DNA of 56,719 nucleotides, taken from the IMG/VR virus record IMGVR_UViG_3300024243_000022, positions 1-56,719 of that record, one strand, 5' to 3'. Made by a program: the position numbers and the translations under genes. Source of the DNA: a virus. This document shows positions 41,242 through 48,451 of this stretch, in pieces. Below the pieces are notes generated by a model. The model was not told where the DNA came from. It did no database searches and saw only the letters and a program-made list of their open reading frames with translations. Positions within the stretch are counted from its first letter, which is position 1. The number at the start of each line of letters is the position of its first letter.

Positions 41242-41298
41242 CAATGCCTCATTGCTTATGATTTACTATCATAGGCGGTGAGGCATTGATGATAGTAA
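41242..41298 (+). promoter_or_regulatory. Two mutually exclusive RNA/DNA stems
   Basis: Structure A: CAATGCCTCA/TGAGGCATTG (41242-41251 with 41279-41288) with an inner TATGAT/ATCATA stem (41257-41262 with 41268-41273). Structure B: TTACTATCAT (41263-41272) pairs with ATGATAGTAA (41289-41298). B uses bases needed by A's inner stem and flanks its outer stem, so they compete. This is the geometry of an attenuator or switch, but no ligand is implied. Confidence 0.5.
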
Positions 41299-41299
41299 G

Positions 41300-41327
41300 C
41301 CCGGCCCAGTGGGAGAGCGCGGCCAAG
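41300..41327. repeat. GC-rich 28-bp repeat, copy 1
   Basis: Shares CCCGGCCC, GGAGAGC and CGGCCAAG in the same order with copies at 41390-41417 and (diverged) 42316-42341. In an AT-rich genome its G+C richness stands out. The two later copies are each preceded by TTTACTATCA; here the inverse, ATGATAGTAA, precedes it. Confidence 0.6.
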
Positions 41328-41379
41328 TATCAACCAGTACAGAAGATCACGGTCCAGCATCAGCTCACCATCGTCCCAA

Positions 41380-41417
41380 TTTACTATCACCCGGCCCCGC
41401 TGGAGAGCTCGGCCAAG
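41380..41417. repeat. TTTACTATCA plus GC-rich repeat, copy 2
   Basis: TTTACTATCA (41380-41389) followed by CCCGGCCCCGCTGGAGAGC and TCGGCCAAG. It lies just upstream of the promoter at 41435. No -10 element follows at proper distance, so it is not itself a promoter. Confidence 0.6.
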
Positions 41418-41434
41418 CGCGATACCCAGTCCCA

Positions 41435-41482
41435 CACCAATTGCACCCGGCTATTTACTTCCCCGTGCTTTGGTGATATAAT
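41435..41482 (+). promoter_or_regulatory. Middle promoter P1 with CACCAA/TTGGTG pair
   Basis: TTTACT (41454-41459), 17-bp spacer and TGATATAAT (TATAAT 41477-41482) form an extended -10 promoter. CACCAA at 41435-41440 and TTGGTG at 41470-41475 are inverted copies exactly 35 bp apart, one ahead of the -35 and one between -35 and -10. It drives 41545-42265 up to the terminator at 42271. Confidence 0.8.
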
Positions 41483-41544
41483 TATATTATAAAGAGTGAG
41501 GGAATAATCCTTCATTTAATAAATACCAAGCAAGGAGGTCCAAC

Positions 41545-41874
41545 ATGGCCAAAGAATTGATGAGTATGACCAAAGAAGAATTGGTGGCAATGATTGAAGC
41601 ACAGTCAGTAGAGATCAACAAAGTGAAGGATGCAGCTGGTGGCCGGAAACTTCAGGTATTGAAGATACTTCAGACTGGAGACCACACCACAGTGAAAGCC
41701 ATCGCTGCAAGAATCGGTATCTCAGACAGGAATGTCTCATCTCAAATGACGTACCTCCGCAAGGACGGATATGCCATCGCAACAGACAGTCTTGGCCGGA
41801 AGTTTCTTGAATCCACAGGTCAGGTGCATGAATCAGCTGGAGCCAAGGTTATAACCAGAAAGAAAGCAGTATAA
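41545..41874 (+). CDS. Winged-helix-type regulator, paralogue 3 (109 aa)
   Basis: It is closely related to the 39694 product across AAGRKLQVLKILQTGD-type helix, ARIGISDRNVSSQMTYLR and the wing AIATDSLGRKFLE, with a different N-terminal helix (SMTKEELVAMIEAQSVEINK) and an added basic C-terminus (VITRKKAV). It is the first gene behind promoter P1, so it may regulate its own unit and those with the same operator pair. GCAAGGAGGTCCAAC precedes the ATG. Confidence 0.82.
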   Translation: MAKELMSMTKEELVAMIEAQSVEINKVKDAAGGRKLQVLKILQTGDHTTVKAIAARIGISDRNVSSQMTYLRKDGYAIATDSLGRKFLESTGQVHESAGAKVITRKKAV

Positions 41875-41883
41875 CAAATAACC

Positions 41884-41910
41884 TGTGCGGTGAGTCTATC
41901 TCACCGCACA
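41884..41910 (+). other. Perfect 11-bp hairpin between 41545 and 41933 genes
   Basis: TGTGCGGTGAG pairs with CTCACCGCACA around a TCTAT loop. No U-run follows (ATTTAATC), so it may stabilise or partly terminate the upstream regulator message rather than end transcription. Confidence 0.7.
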
Positions 41911-41932
41911 ATTTAATCAGGAGGAACTCAGT

Positions 41933-42061
41933 ATGGTTGATTATTATGATGAGTACAGCGACGAAGAGTATGAGGATCTTGACATTGAATTCTTTGTACC
42001 CGACTCGCCAGGTAGACGGTGTAACTGTGAAGACGCACCGTGTTGTGGATGCAATCAATAA
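41933..42061 (+). CDS. Acidic micro-protein with C-terminal cysteine cluster (42 aa)
   Basis: Starting after CAGGAGGAACTCAGT, the first 25 residues are Asp/Glu/Tyr rich (VDYYDEYSDEEYEDLDIEFF), and the end is CNCEDAPCCGC, five cysteines in 11 residues that could bind a metal. The identical GGAGGAACTCAGTATG precedes the next gene too, suggesting cassette duplication. Function unknown. Confidence 0.65.
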   Translation: MVDYYDEYSDEEYEDLDIEFFVPDSPGRRCNCEDAPCCGCNQ

Positions 42062-42076
42062 CGGGAGGAACTCAGT

Positions 42077-42265
42077 ATGGCCAAGAAGAGAGTCTTTAAA
42101 GAGCATATCGTCACGGCTGTGATCATCAATCACCAGCTGTATGTGATGGACTTTGTTGAGCAGTATGAATCAGTAGAACATGCGATCTTTGCAAAGTTCG
42201 GCATCGACGCTGACAATGAAAATTATCACGTACTGTGGAGTGGTCCACGATACCACATAGGTTAA
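42077..42265 (+). CDS. Hypothetical 62-aa protein
   Basis: Strong GGGAGGAACTCAGT site. The product has a basic start (AKKRVFKEHI), beta strands (VTAVIINHQLYVMDFV) and a closing WSGPRYHIG. It is the last gene before an intrinsic terminator. No family is recognised. Confidence 0.7.
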   Translation: MAKKRVFKEHIVTAVIINHQLYVMDFVEQYESVEHAIFAKFGIDADNENYHVLWSGPRYHIG

Positions 42266-42270
42266 CAGTA

Positions 42271-42308
42271 ATGCCCGGGCATCTCAATGTGTCCGGGCAT
42301 TTTTATTT
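42271..42308 (+). terminator. Rho-independent terminator of the P1 unit
   Basis: ATGCCCGG (42271-42278) pairs perfectly with CCGGGCAT (42293-42300), directly followed by TTTTTATTT. This is a textbook intrinsic terminator six bases after the 42077 gene's stop. Confidence 0.85.
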
Positions 42309-42341
42309 ACTATCATCGGCGGGACTGGAGAGCTCGACCAA
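42306..42341. repeat. TTTACTATCA plus GC-rich repeat, copy 3
   Basis: TTTACTATCA (42306-42315) followed by TCGGC...CTGGAGAGCTCGACCAA, 75-80% like copy 2 and in the same arrangement. It starts in the U-run of the terminator. Confidence 0.55.
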
Positions 42342-42988
42342 ATAAGATCTGGATTCTAGAAAAATGAGCGACCGCTCATTGTGGCTACTTCATAGCTACA
42401 TTTGCTCTAAGCTACTGATTTTACTACATATAACCAGAGGTAAAATCGAGCTAAATTTAGGTCTTTTTATATTCTATTAACTCTTTTTATCTAACTACTT
42501 GTTTTTATTATATATATTAATAAAATTGAAAGAATTAAGAGAAATATAATATAATAGAAATACAAGGTTGTAAAAGACCTGGGGTTATTGTATATATAGG
42601 CTACGGTGTATGTATTATTGATCCTTTTTACCCTTCTGTAGCTTAAAAGGATAGAAAAGTTTTTATTGAAATTAGCTCATGCTCTTCAAAAAAGGACAGA
42701 ATATCTAATAAAATCAGCTACTTAGAAAATAAGAGTCATTTTAAGCAAAATGAGAATACCTAGTTATATCAGCTACTTAGAGACAAAGAATTACCGCGAG
42801 GCTCTTTGTAGACTACGCACTTTTTGAGAGAATACCTAATAAAATCAATAGCTTAGGCCCATTTTCTCGAAATATACACGAAATAAATTATCTAATAATA
42901 TCAGCTACTTAAGTTTGAGCCGTCATTCATTTTTTATTAGCTCATTTAACCTGAAATATTAACCCACAAACACACAAAGTGCGCTCAA
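42342..42988. repeat. AT-rich non-coding region with dispersed about 26-bp repeats
   Basis: No gene is credible here. A unit near AATACCTAATAAAATCAGCT+ACTTAG recurs at about 42700, 42755, 42829 and 42887, with an inverted partial copy near 42406-42428. Spacing is irregular (55-75 bp). A small TGAGCG/CGCTCA-type hairpin lies near 42365. Together with AT richness this resembles an iteron-type origin or a regulator array. Confidence 0.6.
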
Positions 42989-43036
42989 CACCAATTATCT
43001 CTGGCTATTTACTTTCCAGCTCTTTGGTGATATAAT
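42989..43036 (+). promoter_or_regulatory. Middle promoter P2 with CACCAA/TTGGTG pair
   Basis: TTTACT (43008-43013), 17-bp spacer, TGATATAAT (TATAAT 43031-43036). CACCAA 42989-42994 and TTGGTG 43024-43029 are again 35 bp apart. It drives 43092-44025. Confidence 0.8.
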
Positions 43037-43091
43037 TATATTATAGAAGTGAGAAGGAATTAAAAATCAACACTTAAGCAAGGAGTCCCGT

Positions 43092-43433
43092 ATGAGAGAC
43101 ACATTAACACTAGAGGCTATCCGTGAAGACTTAACCAGTGTGCGCAAGCTCATCAGAGTGCGCAAGCCAGAAACAAAAGAGTATGACTTAGACTACTACA
43201 ACGCAAGAGACTTACTTATTAGGTTGAACAACAACTTATACACACTACCTATCTCTGGTTGGCTAGAGAATGAAGGCACACTAGATATAGACATGGCACT
43301 AATTGATCTAATCTACTTCATCAACAACCACAAGCTCAAACAACTCAATGAAGCACTTTATCAAACTATTAATCTGGTTGACGCGATCAGCTACAGATGC
43401 GCAACACGATTTGACTCACTGACCGAGGTATAA
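43092..43433 (+). CDS. Helical protein, paralogue of 40886-41227 (113 aa)
   Basis: Basic N-terminal helix (SVRKLIRVRKPETKE) followed by the shared NARDLLIRLNNNLYT and LENEGTLDIDMALIDL segments, matching the early 40886 product in order and spacing. GCAAGGAGTCCCGT precedes ATG 43092. First gene behind P2. Function unknown. Confidence 0.7.
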   Translation: MRDTLTLEAIREDLTSVRKLIRVRKPETKEYDLDYYNARDLLIRLNNNLYTLPISGWLENEGTLDIDMALIDLIYFINNHKLKQLNEALYQTINLVDAISYRCATRFDSLTEV

Positions 43434-43473
43434 CAAAGTTAAAATTAACACCAAAAGCAAGGAGGCCAACATC

Positions 43474-43806
43474 ATGGCACAGCATGATCCAAGACACCGC
43501 AACTCACTCCACAAGCTAAGTAACAATGAAGCATACCTTAACTTAGGGTTCATACCCATCACGACAGGCAGAGGCCAACAAGCTCTGTACATGGTAACTA
43601 CGTTCGGCTCCTATTTCTGGTTAACAGACTTAAACGGCGACGCTCTGCCCAAGGACTCAGACAAACAACTCTCATTCTGCATGTACGATGGAGACACTAA
43701 CGCACTGCTCTACTACAAAGACATTCCAAACTTAGTTACTAATGTCGTCATGCACATCTCTCTGGCTGTTGATGACTACATACTTAAAACAAGGAGGCCA
43801 AACTAA
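43474..43806 (+). CDS. Hypothetical 110-aa protein
   Basis: GCAAGGAGGCCAACATC gives a clear start. The sequence is alpha/beta (FIPITTGRGQQALYMVTTFG, SYFWLTDLNGDALPK, FCMYDGDTNALLYY) with a basic C-terminus. It is adjacent to the 43807 gene without gap. No family is recognised. Confidence 0.7.
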   Translation: MAQHDPRHRNSLHKLSNNEAYLNLGFIPITTGRGQQALYMVTTFGSYFWLTDLNGDALPKDSDKQLSFCMYDGDTNALLYYKDIPNLVTNVVMHISLAVDDYILKTRRPN

Positions 43807-44025
43807 ATGATTAGCAACGCTGAATTATCACAAAGGCAAACTCTGCGTGACCGTGGCGAAAGCCCTGACAAGTTAGACAAGGAGACGACTGAGGAGTTTC
43901 TGCAACGAGGTGGTAGGATTGCAAAGATTCCGAGGGGTATGAGTGGTGAGACATTTAACGCGTTCCAATGCACGAAGGAGGCACATAAGGATGGCACAGT
44001 CAACGATCCAAAAGAAACAAAATAA
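43807..44025 (+). CDS. Small phage protein with GGRIAKIPRGMSG motif (72 aa)
   Basis: AAGGAGGCCAAACTAA precedes ATG 43807. The centre EEFLQRGGRIAKIPRGMSGE is a motif seen in many small phage proteins of unknown role. The ends are charged and helical. Last gene of the P2 unit. Confidence 0.7.
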   Translation: MISNAELSQRQTLRDRGESPDKLDKETTEEFLQRGGRIAKIPRGMSGETFNAFQCTKEAHKDGTVNDPKETK

Positions 44026-44054
44026 GAAATCTGTATTTTATTTTTCTCGGGGTA

Positions 44055-44083
44055 TTTACAAACCGGTCTTTTTATGTTATAAT
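44055..44083 (+). promoter_or_regulatory. Promoter for the prim-pol/helicase (no operator pair)
   Basis: TTTACA (44055-44060), 17-bp spacer, TGTTATAAT (TATAAT 44078-44083). Same class as P1-P5 but without the CACCAA/TTGGTG pair, so it may escape the shared regulator. Confidence 0.7.
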
Positions 44084-44133
44084 AAGAAGATAGGGTAAAA
44101 GAGGATTAGTAAGACTCTCCTTGTTGTTGAGTG

Positions 44134-44173
44134 GTTGGAGAAACTTAGAACTAGGCCACTAGGTTTCTCCAAC
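44134..44173 (+). promoter_or_regulatory. 11-bp leader hairpin upstream of the prim-pol/helicase
   Basis: GTTGGAGAAAC (44134-44144) pairs with GTTTCTCCAAC (44163-44173); the loop contains CTAG-GCCA-CTAG, able to form an inner stem. Partly complementary GGTTGG/CCAACA flanks may extend it. It lies in a 146-nt leader between the promoter and ATG 44230, which lacks a strong ribosome site, so it may control translation or RNA processing. Confidence 0.6.
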
Positions 44174-44229
44174 ATCCTAACCAACACTCGCAGCACCCAC
44201 ATATAACTCTACAACAACAGAGGATATTT

Positions 44230-46614
44230 ATGGCAACTACAGTACTACGTAAAGACGATCCACATTTACTAACACTCACACAACTCAACTTTAAGAAAAT
44301 TCCCAACTCCCTTAAGCAGCATCCCTTCTGGATACTATGGCAACCTCGGCATCAGCACAACTCTACAAAGATACTTAAGACCCCATTCGGTGGCAAAGCA
44401 TGGCAGAAACAGATACAGTCCTGGGATGACATTGTGCCGCACTATGGCAAGCAACAAAAGAACATACCGACTGGACTGGGTTTCGTGTTCACCAAGGACC
44501 ATCCATTTGTGTGCATCGACATTGACGACGTCACACCGACCAACTCAAGGATGCAAAAAGAACTTGACTCATACACTGAGCGATCTCCTTCTCTCTTGGG
44601 TACGCATGTCTGGGTGCAGCTCTTCAGCATCAAGGACAAAGCGAAGTTAGAATCCTACTTCGGCACTAAACGATTTAATAAGACACACAAACGTGATTTG
44701 TTTATATCATCTGGCTATTGTACTATCACTGGGGGACATGTCAAGACTACCCCGACTGATGTGCGCATTTACTCCTTTGAGGACTTAGTTGACATACTAG
44801 GCCAGTACTTCAATCAAAAGATTGTCTCCCTGGAAGAGCACCGTCAAGAAGCAGTTCAAACAAGCAAGGTACTATTCCCCCGCACCAAGCGACAAGCACC
44901 AATCTCTGCAGAACAAGCAAGACTCCTACTACGTAAAATCGACGTCCGCACCTTGACATCTGACATATTCGACAACTTGACTCATCCTACAAGACTAGCG
45001 ATCCTAAACCCAGATGAGACAGAAGAAGCGCGTGAACCATGGATGACAATCTGTCAAGCAATTCATCATAACTTTGGTGGTGAGCCAGATGGTCTTCTAC
45101 TTCTACATGAGTGGAGTAAGAAGGGTAACAAGTATGACAAAGAGGCACTCATGTCGGTGTACGAGTCATTCTCTACGGCGCCAGAGTTTCTTAATCAACA
45201 AAAACCAATAACAATCGGTACACTCATTGCGCTGGTCAAAGCACAGAGACCGGACTTCAACGATCTATCTCCGAAGGGAAAGCCTGTCTCCACAATTCAA
45301 AACTTAGAGGCGTACTTCAAGTTCTACAAGTATCATATGGCGTTTAACATCGTCACACGTGAGGTAGACATAGCGATGCCTAAAGCCATAGTAACAACTC
45401 TGGCCGACAAGACTATTAGAATCTTTGATATAGACAGAGCATATCGTATCATCGCGTCTGAGTTATTGAAGCTCGGTTTCGCGAATAAGAACTTTATAAA
45501 TCTAAGAGAGTCAATTCTAGACTATGCTAAAGTAAACTCATATAATCCAATAGAAAACTACTTTAATAAGATATATGCTGAATATGATGAAGCTCAAGAT
45601 CCATTAGAGGATCTTATGAACACTATCACGTTCGACAATACGATACGGACTAAGAATGCTCAAGCAGCGGTCAAGGTGTTCTTTAAGAAGTGGCTGACAC
45701 AAGTTGTCGCGGCGGCGAATACCTCACAAACACACTCGACCAGGATATTCAACAACCTGATGATCTTGATCGGTGAACAGGGTGTAGGTAAGACTAAGTG
45801 GGTTGCTTCGCTCTTTCCAAAAGAGATTCAACAATTCTGTGCAGGTAGTGGCAACTTACAGATTAACCAATTTAGAACTGACAACGTGAAGCAAGCTATT
45901 GAGTTACAGCGCACGTTGATCTGCAACATCAATGAAGTAGACTTACTGTTCAAGGAAGGCTCGTACTCAAAGTTCAAGCAACTTCTGGATGAGACGACCA
46001 ACTCGATGGTGTTACCTTATGGCAAGACTGCTGTGCAGATGACACGACGAACAGTATTTATAGGTAGCACGAACAAGCGTCACTTCTTAGTAGATCAAAC
46101 AGGTAACAGAAGGATAACTCTGGTCCATGTTGACGACATGAACTCAGAACATACTATGGACCTAGGGCAACTTTGGGCACATGCTGTGCACTGGTACCGT
46201 GAAGAAAAATGCTGGTGGCTTGACCCTAAGAATCCAGAAGATAAGGTGGCAATTGAGGTGCAAAACAAACTAAATATGCAAGGTATGTACATTGGTGATG
46301 ACGGCTTGATGGAAGACTTAGATCACTACTTCAAGCTAGACGCTAAGTCAATCCACTACAAGAAAGTAACATTTAAAGACATACGAATGCTGATGCCAAG
46401 TCTACATGGTGTAAAGCTCAACTCTAGGGCATTCAATGTAGCAAAGATGACTTTTCATAACTGGCTAAATCAAACTAAGTTTGGCGAAGTTATGAAGAAG
46501 AAAAGTGGCGTTCGTGCCCAGCAATTCTATTTAGTTCCCCCTATCCGCGAAAAGAAACAAGCTGCATCATTCAAGCAAGCTGCACTACTAGATGAACTAG
46601 AATCTCTCGCCTAG
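44230..46614 (+). CDS. Primase-polymerase fused to VapE/DUF5906-type helicase
   Basis: The N-terminal archaeo-eukaryotic-type prim-pol domain shows GLGFVFTKDHPFVCIDIDD (catalytic Asp97/Asp99), LLGTHVWV near 123-129 and RDLFISSGYCTITGG, matching the usual order. The C-terminal superfamily 3-like ATPase has GEQGVGKT (Walker A, residues 515-522), CNINEVDLL (Walker B) and GSTNKRHFL with GNRRI. At 794 aa this is the expected size of phage replicative prim-pol/helicases, which prime and unwind the fork for the PolA polymerase at 53952. The ribosome site is weak. Confidence 0.92.
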   Translation: MATTVLRKDDPHLLTLTQLNFKKIPNSLKQHPFWILWQPRHQHNSTKILKTPFGGKAWQKQIQSWDDIVPHYGKQQKNIPTGLGFVFTKDHPFVCIDIDDVTPTNSRMQKELDSYTERSPSLLGTHVWVQLFSIKDKAKLESYFGTKRFNKTHKRDLFISSGYCTITGGHVKTTPTDVRIYSFEDLVDILGQYFNQKIVSLEEHRQEAVQTSKVLFPRTKRQAPISAEQARLLLRKIDVRTLTSDIFDNLTHPTRLAILNPDETEEAREPWMTICQAIHHNFGGEPDGLLLLHEWSKKGNKYDKEALMSVYESFSTAPEFLNQQKPITIGTLIALVKAQRPDFNDLSPKGKPVSTIQNLEAYFKFYKYHMAFNIVTREVDIAMPKAIVTTLADKTIRIFDIDRAYRIIASELLKLGFANKNFINLRESILDYAKVNSYNPIENYFNKIYAEYDEAQDPLEDLMNTITFDNTIRTKNAQAAVKVFFKKWLTQVVAAANTSQTHSTRIFNNLMILIGEQGVGKTKWVASLFPKEIQQFCAGSGNLQINQFRTDNVKQAIELQRTLICNINEVDLLFKEGSYSKFKQLLDETTNSMVLPYGKTAVQMTRRTVFIGSTNKRHFLVDQTGNRRITLVHVDDMNSEHTMDLGQLWAHAVHWYREEKCWWLDPKNPEDKVAIEVQNKLNMQGMYIGDDGLMEDLDHYFKLDAKSIHYKKVTFKDIRMLMPSLHGVKLNSRAFNVAKMTFHNWLNQTKFGEVMKKKSGVRAQQFYLVPPIREKKQAASFKQAALLDELESLA

Positions 46615-46662
46615 CACCAATTCTCTCCAGCTATTTACAATTCAGTACTTTGGTGATATAAT
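46615..46662 (+). promoter_or_regulatory. Middle promoter P3 with CACCAA/TTGGTG pair
   Basis: TTTACA (46634-46639), 17-bp spacer, TGATATAAT (TATAAT 46657-46662). CACCAA 46615-46620 overlaps the end of the prim-pol gene by two codons' distance; TTGGTG is at 46650-46655, 35 bp away. Drives the small-gene operon from 46718. Confidence 0.8.
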
Positions 46663-46717
46663 TATTTTATAAGTTGATGAAGGTAAAAACTTTAACTACA
46701 AAACGAGGAGGCTTAGT

Positions 46718-46927
46718 ATGATTAAATGGTTAGGTGAAACAGAATGTAATGTATGCCACAAAGATGCTACAAAAGCCAAGTGGTTTGCTGATGCAAAGAC
46801 CAAGTACGGTCCCTGGGCATTAGTATGTGACAAATGCTGTAAGAAGCACTGCATAGCTGTTGGACAGATGTATGATCCAAAGACAAAGGAAAAGATATGC
46901 GATTTAAAACAAGAACATATGTCGTAA
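46718..46927 (+). CDS. Small zinc-ribbon protein (69 aa)
   Basis: TECNVCHKD near 8-14 and ALVCDKCCKKHC near 36-47 supply two CxxC pairs; KYGPWALVC is a motif common in small phage zinc-ribbon proteins. ACGAGGAGGCTTAGT precedes the ATG. First gene behind P3. Confidence 0.8.
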   Translation: MIKWLGETECNVCHKDATKAKWFADAKTKYGPWALVCDKCCKKHCIAVGQMYDPKTKEKICDLKQEHMS

Positions 46928-46951
46928 ACACAAGAACTTACAGGAGGCCTA

Positions 46952-47098
46952 ATGTTAAGATTCTGGAAAGTCTGTCTGGTAATTCACTTCTGCTTATTAA
47001 TAAGCTCCGCAAATGTCTATACAAGCTCGATCTTATTGGTCACATTCTTAATTAGTGGCGTAGGCTACTACACAACAAAGGAGAGACTAGATGTCTAA
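46952..47098 (+). CDS. Small two-span membrane protein (48 aa)
   Basis: ATG 46952 follows ACAGGAGGCCTA. Two hydrophobic segments (about 6-19 and 25-40) separated by a polar turn (SSANVYTSS) suggest a hairpin membrane protein. The end overlaps the next gene by 8 bp. Early-block membrane proteins sometimes block superinfection; that is inference. Confidence 0.65.
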   Translation: MLRFWKVCLVIHFCLLISSANVYTSSILLVTFLISGVGYYTTKERLDV

Positions 47099-47294
47099 TG
47101 TAGAATACTTAGAAATAAGCGAACTTGTAAGTGAAAAAGGTTGGTACTTCTGGGATGAAACAGGAGACGCAATCGGACCATGGAAAAACAAGTGGGCTGC
47201 AGAAAAAGTTTTTTCAGCGTATATTTTTAATGTAATTGAAGGTCAAGACTTTCTTCATTTACATCTTGACAAATTCTTACAACTAAGTCGGTAA
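47091..47294 (+). CDS. Hypothetical 67-aa protein with WYFWDETG motif
   Basis: AAAGGAGAGACTAG precedes the ATG. GWYFWDETGDAIGPWKNKWAAE is a short motif recurring in small phage proteins (aromatic strand, then GP and helix). The rest is hydrophobic helix. Function unknown. Confidence 0.72.
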   Translation: MSNVEYLEISELVSEKGWYFWDETGDAIGPWKNKWAAEKVFSAYIFNVIEGQDFLHLHLDKFLQLSR

Positions 47295-47307
47295 AGGAGA
47301 GATTAAC

Positions 47308-47778
47308 ATGACAAGCAAACCATTTTACTATGAACACATAGAGCTGGAAAAAAAAGCAGCCAAACGAACTTATGAAAATAGTCTTGCAGACATTACTAGT
47401 ACCAGGGAAGACTTCTACAATGTTGTAAGAGATGTGGCTGAGGAACTTGAGTTGGTTGATTATAAATCTACTATAATGATTGGCTCATGGCCCAAACGAG
47501 CATACGTCAGTGTCAAGTTGAAGAAACACGATACTATCACCAATGGGGTCAATGAGGTTATAGATACTGTTGAAGAGATTCTTACACCACTTGACTTTAA
47601 GATGGACTTAGACTGCTCCAAACAACAAGAAGGTTACTATGAACTATACTACAATAAAGGTGTGTTTGTAATTAACATATCTGTATTTATTGCGTCATCA
47701 GATAAGTGCAAAGCTAGACAAGTAGAAGTGACAAAGACTAATACAGAAACAATCTATACATGTGAGGAGGTTGAATAA
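47308..47778 (+). CDS. Hypothetical 156-aa protein
   Basis: AAAGGAGAGATTAAC site. N-terminal helices rich in Lys/Glu are followed by a beta-alpha region (STIMIGSWPKRAYVSVKLKK, EEILTPLDFKMDL, GVFVINISVFIAS) that looks like a compact alpha/beta sandwich. The stop overlaps the next ATG (TAATG). No family is recognised. Confidence 0.7.
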   Translation: MTSKPFYYEHIELEKKAAKRTYENSLADITSTREDFYNVVRDVAEELELVDYKSTIMIGSWPKRAYVSVKLKKHDTITNGVNEVIDTVEEILTPLDFKMDLDCSKQQEGYYELYYNKGVFVINISVFIASSDKCKARQVEVTKTNTETIYTCEEVE

Positions 47779-47948
47779 TGTATTTCTATAAAAACAACTG
47801 GTACAAAAAGAACAAACAAGGTATGTGGATGATCGGGTGTTACGGCAACACAAAGTCTAAGACTGCCAAGACATGGTTTAGGTATACAGGCCGATCAGAC
47901 TTTATGAAAAAAGTGATGAAAGATGGAGACTGCCTTCATGAACTTTAA
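47778..47948 (+). CDS. Small basic aromatic protein (56 aa)
   Basis: Coupled to the upstream gene (TAATG, with GTGAGGAGG upstream). Very rich in Lys, Tyr, Trp and Met (YFYKNNWYKKNKQGMWMIGCYG). Basic beta protein, perhaps nucleic-acid binding. It overlaps the next gene by 11 bp. Confidence 0.65.
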   Translation: MYFYKNNWYKKNKQGMWMIGCYGNTKSKTAKTWFRYTGRSDFMKKVMKDGDCLHEL

Positions 47949-48120
47949 TACTTTTTTACTGATACTGATTCTGCTATGCATTTGTGTAGTAGCTAAAGGC
48001 TTAGATATATATAACGCAAATATCCAAGCTCAGTTAAACACGATACAGTATCAAACTTCTGGTTGCTATCCGCATCCAACAGAGATACTTAAAGACGTGA
48101 AACTAAAGGAGAAGAACTAA
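47938..48120 (+). CDS. Small single-span membrane protein (60 aa)
   Basis: ATG 47938 is eight bases after GGAGA; an in-frame ATG at 47923 lies before it without a site. Residues 5-24 are a hydrophobic anchor (FLLILILLCICVVAKG), followed by a polar helix. Function unknown. Confidence 0.65.
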   Translation: MNFNTFLLILILLCICVVAKGLDIYNANIQAQLNTIQYQTSGCYPHPTEILKDVKLKEKN

Positions 48121-48121
48121 T

Positions 48122-48451
48122 ATGAGACATCACTCAACACAACTACAAATCTTTAAGGCCCAAACGTACTTACAGGAACATAGAGCTGAGCTTGAAGTAA
48201 TGAAGCTCGCAGACGCCACAAGAGCAATCAACACTGCATGTGCCACAGCTGTGTCAGCGAATACAGTTAAGAACTGGTCTATTATGTTCAGCATCACATT
48301 CGCCAAGTCGTACAACAAAGGTATGAACAAAACAAACTGTCGTATCAAAACTCTGGCCAACGCTATTGCAGAACTTTATGAGGACGTAGGTTCTAAACAG
48401 CATCCTGGAGTTGCAAAGATTCTTGAAGACTTGAATGGAGGCGACAAATGA
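48122..48451 (+). CDS. Helix-turn-helix-like protein (109 aa)
   Basis: AAAGGAGAAGAACTAAT site. The region RAINTACATAVSANTVKNWSIMF resembles a helix-turn-helix with its recognition helix at VSANTVKNW. A helical C-terminus may dimerise. Possible DNA-binding regulator, less certain than the 41545 family. Confidence 0.65.
   Translation: MRHHSTQLQIFKAQTYLQEHRAELEVMKLADATRAINTACATAVSANTVKNWSIMFSITFAKSYNKGMNKTNCRIKTLANAIAELYEDVGSKQHPGVAKILEDLNGGDK

Larger units (their letters stand above)
41228..41434 (+). other. Non-coding region with competing hairpins and GC-rich repeats
   Basis: This gap to the 41545 gene contains no credible gene. An in-frame stretch at 41286-41492 has no ribosome site and is made of repeats. 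It holds a 10-bp stem with inner 6-bp stem (41242-41288), an alternative stem and two GC-rich repeats, then the promoter at 41435-41482. Confidence 0.6.

Noticed and set aside
41286-41492. 68-aa frame with repeated PAxxESSAK-like segments
   Set aside because: No ribosome site; it spans two GC-rich repeats and a promoter, so the apparent protein repeat reflects DNA repeats.
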